From JBPBPI01 sp050954885 (GTDB taxonomy: Bacteria; Pseudomonadota; Alphaproteobacteria; Caedimonadales; Caedimonadaceae): a DNA stretch of 20,745 bases. The translations under genes were made by a program, and so were the position numbers. The notes beneath the pieces are model-generated. The model had not been told where the DNA came from and did no database searches. It saw nothing but the letters and a program-made list of their open reading frames with translations. The stretch spans positions 1-20,745 of the forward strand of contig JBPBPI010000203.1 of the NCBI GenBank assembly GCA_050954885.1. The letters are read 5' to 3'. Below, in pieces: positions 14,811 through 20,745 of this stretch (the stretch's first letter is position 1; each line of letters starts with the position of its first letter).

Positions 14811-16661
14811 ATGAAAAATATTAGTAAGGTTGGTTCTTATCTTTTAAAATTAAATTTTCTTCCAACTTTTTTAGTAAAATATATCCTTGATCTAAGTTGT
14901 CTTTTTTTATCGTATATCTCACTGTCTTATATACTTAATATTCCTTATTTACAAAATTTTTATATTAATGGGATTTTTTTAATTGTTATTTCAATCGCTA
15001 TTTCTTGTGTATCTGGTCTTTATCATCATGTTTGGCGTTATACTTCTTTGTATAATATCTTTGAAGTTTTTAAATATTGTTTTTCCATAAGCTTGCTTTT
15101 TACATTTTGGTTTTACATAAAGTATGACCAACAAGAAATTATAATCAAACTTTTCTTCTTATTTTTAATTTTTTCTTTTTCTGCCTTTAATTTTACACGT
15201 ATCTTTATTCGAATACTGTTTGATCAAACTTATTTGGCATCTCAAAAAAATGTGACGAATGTCATTCTTATTGGTGCTGGTAAGGGGGGCGAGTTATTTA
15301 TTAAACAATCAAAAAAGAACCTTAATAAAATATATCAAATTGATGGCATTTTAGACGATGATCCCAATTTATGGGGTCGAAAATTATCAGGTATTAAAAT
15401 ATACGGACCCATTAAAGATTTAGGAAAATTGACAAATTCTAATGACATTCAAATGGTCATTATTGCCATTCCTTCTTTGTTTAAGGAAAAACTTTTAGAA
15501 ATTACCACAAATGCCAAGGAATTAGGATTAGAGGTTAGAGTCTTGCCTTCTTTTGATGATCTTCTCATTCACAATCAAACTTTGCCAGAAAATATATCTG
15601 TTGAAGATTTATTGGGCCGCGATAGCATTAATTTGGCTGCTGAAGATGCAGCAAAATTTATTAAAAATAAAGTAATATTAATTACAGGAGCCGGTGGGTC
15701 TATTGGATCAGAAATATGTCGTCAACTCATTGTTTTAGGCCCTGAAAAAATAATTATTGTGGATCATGGTGAATACAATCTTTATAAAATCAGTTGGGAA
15801 TTAGAGCATGTGTTAAATTTTAAAAATTTCTCACCTATCTTAGCCAATGTTAGTGACCAAAACTCAATGTCTTCTATTTTTCAAATTCATCAACCTCAAG
15901 TTGTTTTTCATGCAGCAGCTTATAAGCATGTCCCTCTGTTAGAAAAACAAGCAAAACAAGCGATTCAGAACAATTTTTTTGGCACAAAAAATGTGGCTGA
16001 ACTTGCATCATTATACAACTGTGAAAAGTTTATTTTAATTTCTACAGACAAAGCTGTAAATCCAACCAATGTTATGGGATCAACCAAAAGAATGGCAGAA
16101 ATTTTCTGTCAAAACTTTAGCAAAATATCAAAAACTTGTTTTGTCACGGTCCGCTTTGGCAATGTTCTAGGATCAGCAGGAAGTGTGATTCCTTTGTTTA
16201 AAAAACAATTAAAACAAGGGGGGCCTCTGACTGTCACAGATCCTGAAATTACCCGTTTCTTTATGAGTATCCCTGAGGCCAGTCAATTGGTTCTTCAAGC
16301 AGGAGCCATGGGTGTTGGGGGAGAAATTTTTGTCCTCGATATGGGAAAACCAATTAAAATTTTAGATTTGGCTGAACGTCTTATTACGTTAACTGGAAAA
16401 CGACCTTACAAAGATGTTGATATTATTTTTACAGGTCTTCGTCCAGGTGAAAAGCTTTACGAAGAATTATTTTATGAAAATGAAGGTCATATTGCCACCA
16501 AAAGAAAAAAAATATTTCTAGCAAATAGCACATCTATTGATTTTCAAGACTTCTTAACTAATGTAAATCAACTTGAGCGAAATCTTAAAGATATCGAAGA
16601 GTCTGATGTTGTAAAAATCATTTCTAAAATGGTTCCTGAAGCCAAAATCAACATACATTGA
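14811..16661 (+). CDS. WbpM/PglF/CapD-type nucleotide-sugar 4,6-dehydratase, membrane-bound
   Basis: The 616 residues carry an N-terminal block of four membrane helices (about 24-138), a first Rossmann region VILIGAGKGGEL (151-162), and a C-terminal SDR domain with ITGAGGSIGSE (291-301), STDKAVNPT (411-419) and M422-G-S-T-K426. Met in place of the SDR catalytic Tyr is characteristic of this family, whose members such as PglF and WbpM make UDP-4-keto-6-deoxy-sugars from UDP-GlcNAc. RPGEKLYEELF follows near the C terminus. The product would feed bacillosamine-, QuiNAc- or FucNAc-type sugars. The needed aminotransferase or reductase is not in the window. The 63-base gap from the WavE gene is longer than the others in the cluster, and no terminator is seen in it. 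Confidence 0.95.
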   Translation: MKNISKVGSYLLKLNFLPTFLVKYILDLSCLFLSYISLSYILNIPYLQNFYINGIFLIVISIAISCVSGLYHHVWRYTSLYNIFEVFKYCFSISLLFTFWFYIKYDQQEIIIKLFFLFLIFSFSAFNFTRIFIRILFDQTYLASQKNVTNVILIGAGKGGELFIKQSKKNLNKIYQIDGILDDDPNLWGRKLSGIKIYGPIKDLGKLTNSNDIQMVIIAIPSLFKEKLLEITTNAKELGLEVRVLPSFDDLLIHNQTLPENISVEDLLGRDSINLAAEDAAKFIKNKVILITGAGGSIGSEICRQLIVLGPEKIIIVDHGEYNLYKISWELEHVLNFKNFSPILANVSDQNSMSSIFQIHQPQVVFHAAAYKHVPLLEKQAKQAIQNNFFGTKNVAELASLYNCEKFILISTDKAVNPTNVMGSTKRMAEIFCQNFSKISKTCFVTVRFGNVLGSAGSVIPLFKKQLKQGGPLTVTDPEITRFFMSIPEASQLVLQAGAMGVGGEIFVLDMGKPIKILDLAERLITLTGKRPYKDVDIIFTGLRPGEKLYEELFYENEGHIATKRKKIFLANSTSIDFQDFLTNVNQLERNLKDIEESDVVKIISKMVPEAKINIH

Positions 16662-16683
16662 TATAGAATTTACAGTAAAATTT

Positions 16684-18771
16684 TTATTTTTGCTCTAAAA
16701 CTTCTTTAACTTTAATGGCCAAAGCTTTAAGGCTAAAAGGTTTAGCCAAAAAGTGAATATCTTGTTCTTGATCTAGTTGTCGTCTGAAGGAATCTTCTGC
16801 ATACCCTGACATATAAATCACGTCTATATTTGGTAAAATTTCATAAATTTTTTTCACAAGTGTCGGACCATCCATTTGAGGCATGACCACATCTGTAATA
16901 ACCAAATTCAAAGTTTCACGATGATTTTGCAAATATTTGATCTGAGCCAATGCTTCTTCACCACAATCAGCTTCAACAACGCGGTACCCTTTATCACGCA
17001 AGGCGCGCGCTGAAAAAATTCGAACTGCATCTTCATCTTCAACCAAAAGAATTGTACCTTGCCCGGTCAAATCCTTGGTCTCAGGAACAGGCGTTTCAGT
17101 CCCATCTGATAAATTTTCTGTCCCTTGATAACGTGGCAGATAAATACTAAATTTAGTTCCCTTTGCAGGCTCAGACTCAACAATGACGTGACCACCTGTT
17201 TGTTTAACGATACCGTAGACTGTTGACAAACCCAAACCAGTGCCTGATCCAATTTCTTTGGTTGAAAAAAAAGGATCAAAGATACGGGGTAAATATTCTT
17301 TAGAAATACCATGTCCAATATCGATTACATCGATTAAAATATAAGACCCAGGAGAAATTAATTCATGGGCGATTTGGTGTGCAGATTTAATGACCTTGTT
17401 ACTGGTTTTAATCGTAATTTCACCTTGTTCATCCATAGCGTCACGAGCATTGACCACCAAGTTAATGATAACTTGTTCAAATTGTCCCTGATCGACTTTT
17501 ACAAGTCCCAGATCGCGACCATGCAACATTTTAAGTTTAATTGACGGACCCACAAGCCTTTGAAGTAAAAGAGATAAATTGGCCAAGGAATCAACAATAT
17601 TCAGAACTTTAGGTTGTAAGGTTTGTTGTCGAGAAAATGCCAACAATTGACGGACTAAATTAGCGGCTCGATTGGCATTTTGCTTGATTTGCATAAGATC
17701 GGTAAAAGTTTGATCGCCGGGCGAGTGGCGTAATAAAATCAGATCACAAAAACCAATCATAGCTGTGAGTAAATTATTGAAATCATGGGCAATACCACCT
17801 GCCAATTGACCCAATGCTTGAAGTTTTTGAGATTGAATAAGATGAAGTTGTAATTGCTGTTGCTCACGATTATTGAATATGTAAAGAGCAGCACCTTGGA
17901 CAACAGAATCGTCTTCTTCTGCGCCCATTGATTTAAGAGCGCCTATATAGGCAATAGCAGGGCTGTCAGGAGAGAGATTAAATTTTAGTTCAACAGTTTG
18001 TGTTGTTTTTTCATTACGTAGGAAACTTTGAAAAGCTTGATTAAAGGCAGTGCGATTGTCAGCTTCTAACAAATCAATAAATAAATCACCCAATTCAATC
18101 TTTTGATCATTCATAAAATCTCGAATGAAAGTTGAATTACACAATTGTACATAACCCTCTGCATCAAGAAAGACGATTCCCGCAGGTGCTAAATCAAAAA
18201 TTTCCTTGATTTGAAATTTCTTTAAAAAAGGACTATGCAAATAAATGGAATCTAATTGTTGTCGATACTGTCCGTTGGTTTCGTCAATTGTCCATAACCA
18301 TTGCTGATCTTCTAAAGGAAAACGTTTAAGGATGGCATGAATTTTAAGACGATTTTGGTGATAAACGACATATGTGACCACATCTTGATCGGAATCTTGA
18401 TCGAAGGTTAAAGGCTTTTTTAAAAAAAAGTCGCTTGTTATTTGATCAAGAGAATGGGTATCAGCTTGGGGAAAATATGTCAAAAAGGTATCATGAACAA
18501 ACACAGGTACTCCATTGCCCAAGGTGATCATGTAAGGGATCTCAGCATGGGTTAAAGAAATAACTTTTCCTCGATGATCGGTTCTCTTTGATAAGAGAGC
18601 CAGAAAAGACAAACTTAAGAAAGTCCAAAAAATAATAATCAGTTGATAGAACCAGTGATTTTGATAGGCGATCAAAAAGAAACTGGAAATCAAAATAAAA
18701 AATGTGAGTATTAATAAAATTTTAGGTTGAAATTTTAAAAAAAACTCTTTGATATCTGATACTTGCTTCAT
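16684..18771 (-). CDS. cckA: Hybrid histidine kinase CckA with receiver domain
   Basis: CckA is the bifunctional kinase/phosphatase at the top of the alphaproteobacterial cell-cycle phosphorelay, acting through ChpT on CtrA. The 695 residues have two membrane helices (about 18-36 and 42-62), PAS-like regions (about 75-180 and 190-305), and the DHp helix GGIAHDFNNLLTAMIG with His329, followed by IKQNANRAANLVRQLLAFSR, nearly the text of known CckA proteins. The ATPase boxes are NLVVNARDAM (N), DIGHGI (G1) and GSGTGLGLS (G2). The receiver domain (about 573-693) has phospho-acceptor Asp627 in ITDVVMP and Lys677. It converges on the dehydratase gene with only 22 bases between. A consensus promoter sits four bases upstream of the ATG. 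Confidence 0.94.
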   Translation of the reverse strand: MKQVSDIKEFFLKFQPKILLILTFFILISSFFLIAYQNHWFYQLIIIFWTFLSLSFLALLSKRTDHRGKVISLTHAEIPYMITLGNGVPVFVHDTFLTYFPQADTHSLDQITSDFFLKKPLTFDQDSDQDVVTYVVYHQNRLKIHAILKRFPLEDQQWLWTIDETNGQYRQQLDSIYLHSPFLKKFQIKEIFDLAPAGIVFLDAEGYVQLCNSTFIRDFMNDQKIELGDLFIDLLEADNRTAFNQAFQSFLRNEKTTQTVELKFNLSPDSPAIAYIGALKSMGAEEDDSVVQGAALYIFNNREQQQLQLHLIQSQKLQALGQLAGGIAHDFNNLLTAMIGFCDLILLRHSPGDQTFTDLMQIKQNANRAANLVRQLLAFSRQQTLQPKVLNIVDSLANLSLLLQRLVGPSIKLKMLHGRDLGLVKVDQGQFEQVIINLVVNARDAMDEQGEITIKTSNKVIKSAHQIAHELISPGSYILIDVIDIGHGISKEYLPRIFDPFFSTKEIGSGTGLGLSTVYGIVKQTGGHVIVESEPAKGTKFSIYLPRYQGTENLSDGTETPVPETKDLTGQGTILLVEDEDAVRIFSARALRDKGYRVVEADCGEEALAQIKYLQNHRETLNLVITDVVMPQMDGPTLVKKIYEILPNIDVIYMSGYAEDSFRRQLDQEQDIHFLAKPFSLKALAIKVKEVLEQK

Positions 18772-18775
18772 AAAA

Positions 18776-18802
18776 ATTATAATACTTTTGTTATGATGTC
18801 AA
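18776..18802 (-). promoter_or_regulatory. Consensus promoter of cckA
   Basis: On the - strand the sequence is a perfect TTGACA (18797-18802), a 15-base spacer and a perfect TATAAT (18776-18781). The -10 ends four bases before the cckA ATG, so transcription should begin at or near the start codon. The spacer is two bases shorter than ideal. Confidence 0.55.
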
Positions 18803-19023
18803 ACATTTTTGCAAAATGTCGGCCTCAATTCCTGTTCTGTTAAAATCAACTTATCAAATAATAAGCAAATCAGGAAAATTTATTTTTAAAATTTATTTTT
18901 AATTTTAATATTTTTAAAAAATAGAATATATCTTTTTTAAGATTACAAAATAACGTCATTTTGTTGATTGTTATAGACTGTTTTCGTTGGTTTAAAAAAA
19001 TATAAATAGAAAAGAATTATGTC

Positions 19024-20025
19024 ATGAAATGTAGATCATATTTGCCCTCTGTTGTTTTAACAACTTTTATCACTCTTACAATGACTATGTCGTCTCTAAA
19101 AACGTCAGAAAATAACGATGAATTTAATAAGCCTTTCTCAGCTGTGTCTTTATATAATAAGGTGCAAAATCTTTTAGAAGAAAATAAAGGCTTATTTGAT
19201 TCTTCTAAAGACCAAAATATTGTTGTTTTTATTGGAAACACAGGCAGTGGAAAAAGCACACTTATTAATTTTTTAAGTGATAAAGAATTGTCTGTTGACC
19301 CTAATGGTGATGTGGTTTTAAAGGACCCTGAGGACGTCAATAGCATGAAAATTGGCACAGGAAATCAATCAGAAACCTTCTTTCCAAAATTTATAAAATT
19401 GACAGACATGACTTTTTTTGATGTACCTGGAATTGGTGATACACGCGGTATTGAAATCAGTTTAATGAATGCTTCTTTTATTAAACATATCATTGAAGGG
19501 GCTAAAAGTGTTCGATTGGTCTATGTCGCAGGTATGGATGAAATCACAGCTGCGAGAGGAACTAATTTTAAAGAGCTTGTAAAAGTTACTGATAAAATTG
19601 TTTCTAAACAAAATGTTCAAGATTGTTCGGTCTTAGTGATTACTAAATCACAACCAAGGGACAAAACAAAAGTTAAAGAAAAATTATTGTCAAAAACAGA
19701 ATCAGGTATCCTAGATCGTTGGTTTAATGAAAATAAATTTGCTAGATTTTCAGCTCCTAGTAATGATGAAATTTTCATGCTTGAAAAAGAAGATATTTTT
19801 TTAACAATTTTAAAATCTCAACCTCAAAGAATTGAAGCCATAAATACAAGTGTCTTGTTTGGAGATAAAGAACTTGGAACTTTAGAGACAATTTACACTC
19901 AAGAAATTTTAAATTTGGTGGAAAAATTAATTCAATCAAAGTCCAATTTTAAAAATGTTGATATAGATGTTTTAAAAAACAAGAGCAATATTTTGGAAAG
20001 AATTTTTCAGATGATTTATTATTAA
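19024..20025 (+). CDS. Signal-peptide GTPase, probably the 5' part of a frameshifted gene
   Basis: The N terminus (Lys2, Arg4, then a hydrophobic core VVLTTFITLTM) looks like a Sec signal or membrane anchor. From about residue 66 a GTPase domain follows: G1 GNTGSGKST (71-79), an S117-x-T119 segment as possible switch I, G3 DVPGIGDT (133-140), and a G4-like ITKS (206-209) rather than NKxD. It resembles AIG1/septin/dynamin-type GTPases with a GNTGxGKST loop; I cannot name the family. GTP is not expected in the periplasm, so the protein may act in a host cell or have a membrane-anchored cytosolic domain. The frame ends in MIYY after 333 residues, but the adjacent frame is open through the same place and continues smoothly into the coiled-coil tail at 20043-20534. 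The ATG has a weak ribosome site. Confidence 0.8.
   Translation: MKCRSYLPSVVLTTFITLTMTMSSLKTSENNDEFNKPFSAVSLYNKVQNLLEENKGLFDSSKDQNIVVFIGNTGSGKSTLINFLSDKELSVDPNGDVVLKDPEDVNSMKIGTGNQSETFFPKFIKLTDMTFFDVPGIGDTRGIEISLMNASFIKHIIEGAKSVRLVYVAGMDEITAARGTNFKELVKVTDKIVSKQNVQDCSVLVITKSQPRDKTKVKEKLLSKTESGILDRWFNENKFARFSAPSNDEIFMLEKEDIFLTILKSQPQRIEAINTSVLFGDKELGTLETIYTQEILNLVEKLIQSKSNFKNVDIDVLKNKSNILERIFQMIYY
19999..20010 (+). other. Likely one-base frame change joining GTPase and tail
   Basis: At the T5 run 20003-20007, frame one reads ATT-TTT-CAG-ATG and stops at 20023-20025. Stepping back one base gives TTT-TCA-GAT-GAT, then the sensible sequence SDDLLLNIDNSLLIKLLKP. The joined product would be about 503 residues. 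The heptamer is not a canonical -1 slippery site, so an indel or sequencing error is as likely as programmed shifting. Confidence 0.6.
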
Positions 20026-20042
20026 ATATTGATAATTCTCTT

Positions 20043-20534
20043 TTGATTAAACTTTTAAAACCCATTGCACCAGAGATCTATCAAACAACTTATGCGAAAA
20101 TAACAGATCAAATTAATTTAAAACGTGAAAAAGTTTTGGGTGAGATCAATGTTGAAATTAAAGATCAAGAGAAAAAGATAGCAGAAAAAGAAAAGGAAAA
20201 AGCTCAAGCTCAAAGGGCAGCGGCTCAAAAGGTCGCGGAACAAGCACAAGCTCAAAGGGCCGCAGCTCAAGTGGTCGCGGAACAAGCACAAGCTCAAAGG
20301 GCCGCAGCTCAAGTGGTCGCGGAACAAGCACAAGCTCAAAGGGTAGCGGCTCAAAAGGTAGCGGAAAAAGCTCAAGCTCAAGCGGTAGCGGCTCAAAGGG
20401 CAGCGGAGCAAGCTCAAGCTGCAGTAGCTCAGGCTAATGCAAGGGCAGATCAAGCAGAGCAAGATGCCAGAAATGCTCGAAATAATCGACGTGGCGGCGG
20501 CGGTCTTGTTGGAAAAGTAGTTAGATTGTTCTAA
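20043..20534 (+). CDS. Ala/Gln-rich coiled-coil tail, probably the 3' part of the GTPase gene
   Basis: As a separate gene this would start at TTG (20043) with no ribosome site, 17 bases after the GTPase stop. More likely it is the C-terminal part of the GTPase. The first 40 or so residues (LLKPIAPEIYQTTYAKITDQ and on) look like the end of a helical GTPase-associated domain. Then comes a Lys/Glu helix, five 14-residue repeats of the type QAQRAAAQVVAEQA, further Ala/Gln/Asp helix, and a short end with four Gly before LVGKVVRLF. Fourteen residues are two heptads, so a long coiled coil is expected. The repeats are much richer in G+C than the surroundings. I know no function for it. Confidence 0.65.
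   Translation: MIKLLKPIAPEIYQTTYAKITDQINLKREKVLGEINVEIKDQEKKIAEKEKEKAQAQRAAAQKVAEQAQAQRAAAQVVAEQAQAQRAAAQVVAEQAQAQRVAAQKVAEKAQAQAVAAQRAAEQAQAAVAQANARADQAEQDARNARNNRRGGGGLVGKVVRLF
20205..20414 (+). repeat. Five tandem 42-bp repeats in the coiled-coil tail
   Basis: Units begin at 20205, 20247, 20289, 20331 and 20373, each encoding 14 residues. Units two and three are identical in DNA over all 42 bases; the others differ at several positions. The reading frame is preserved. The identity of two units indicates recent duplication. Confidence 0.9.
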
Positions 20535-20562
20535 ATTTTTGAAAAAATTCTAAAAAATAATC

Positions 20563-20598
20563 TGATAAAACTCGATCAACTTGGATCGAGTTTTATCA
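20563..20598 (-). terminator. Strong hairpin between convergent genes
   Basis: Fifteen-base perfect arms (20563-20577 and 20584-20598) enclose a six-base loop. On the - strand the hairpin is followed by a T-rich run (complement of 20541-20560), so it best fits a gene coming from the right. It could also stop + strand transcripts from the GTPase/tail gene. Confidence 0.7.
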
Positions 20599-20666
20599 AG
20601 ACCACATAAAAAAATTTTAAATTAAAAATCTTTCTTTTTATAAATGAGTTATAGCTAATTGACATA

Positions 20667-20745
20667 TTAATTACCCATATTGATTAATTGTTGATCAAGG
20701 TTTTCTAAGAAGTTGGGGTGTTTGTATTTTTCTTTTCTTAAACAA
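20667..20745 (-). CDS. 3' end of a gene running in from the right edge
   Basis: The - strand frame that ends with TAA at 20667-20669 is open to the window edge. It reads CLRKEKYKHPNF, then LENLDQQLINMGN, which looks like a plausible hydrophilic C terminus. The hairpin at 20563-20598 with its T-run stands in the right place to terminate it. Only 25 codons are visible, so no function can be given. Confidence 0.4.
   Translation of the reverse strand, partial: CLRKEKYKHPNFLENLDQQLINMGN

Noticed and set aside
18840..18854. Near match to the CtrA box (TTAA-N7-TTAA, last base T) upstream of cckA
   Set aside because: It has one mismatch and lies in very AT-rich DNA, where such words are frequent by chance.
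20003..20007. Phase variation by homopolymer slippage at the T5 run
   Set aside because: Five T is short for a contingency tract, and longer runs occur all over this AT-rich window. The frame change is reported, but this mechanism is not claimed.
20118..20462. A 114-codon - strand frame over the 42-bp repeats
   Set aside because: It is a by-product of the repeat composition (Leu/Ser/Cys/Phe runs) with no start signals.

Overview
The window looks like an AT-rich alphaproteobacterium, probably host-associated and of the Holosporales/Caedibacter kind. This placement is inferred from gene content and base composition; there is no rRNA here to confirm it. The main clues are a CckA-type cell-cycle hybrid kinase, a plant/alphaproteobacterial-type glutamate-cysteine ligase, the gene order cpoB-tilS-ftsH, very AT-rich spacers, and a signal-peptide-bearing GTPase of a kind expected in an intracellular bacterium. 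I found no tRNA, rRNA, CRISPR array, transposase or integrase.

Left part (1-5460), + strand. An exported RidA-like protein and alanine dehydrogenase are followed by a small orphan protein with seven GGQGQ repeats and a Trp/Cys-rich C-terminal domain. Next comes a two-gene unit: an H-NOX haem nitric-oxide sensor and, two bases later, a PAS-GGDEF-EAL cyclic-di-GMP enzyme. The spacer before the H-NOX gene carries an exact match to the 7-1-7 Fur-box consensus and a second palindrome, which suggests iron-linked control of a haem sensor.

Middle part (5483-11281). On the - strand lies cpoB-tilS-ftsH: envelope division factor, tRNA-Ile lysidine synthase and membrane AAA+ protease. Divergent from it is gshA on the + strand. 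The tol-pal genes that usually precede cpoB are absent.

Surface polysaccharide part (11628-16661), + strand. An APH-fold small-molecule kinase, a short HAD phosphatase, a nucleotidyltransferase, a WavE-family LPS protein and a WbpM/PglF-type nucleotide-sugar 4,6-dehydratase lie in tight succession, with overlaps or short gaps between the first four. A good promoter lies about 170 bases upstream of the first gene. The kinase/phosphatase/nucleotidyltransferase trio has the logic of an activated-sugar (heptose-like) pathway, but its substrate is unknown.

Right part (16684-20745). CckA is on the - strand, with a consensus promoter so close to its ATG that the mRNA may be leaderless. It is followed on the + strand by a signal-peptide GTPase whose Ala/Gln-rich coiled-coil tail, with 42-bp tandem repeats, sits in the next reading frame. 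This looks like one gene of about 503 codons split by a one-base frame change at a T5 run. A strong hairpin and the 3' end of a - strand gene close the window.

The best candidates for something undescribed are the split, possibly secreted GTPase/coiled-coil protein, the GGQGQ-repeat protein, the Fur-box/H-NOX/c-di-GMP unit and the uncharacterised sugar-activation trio.
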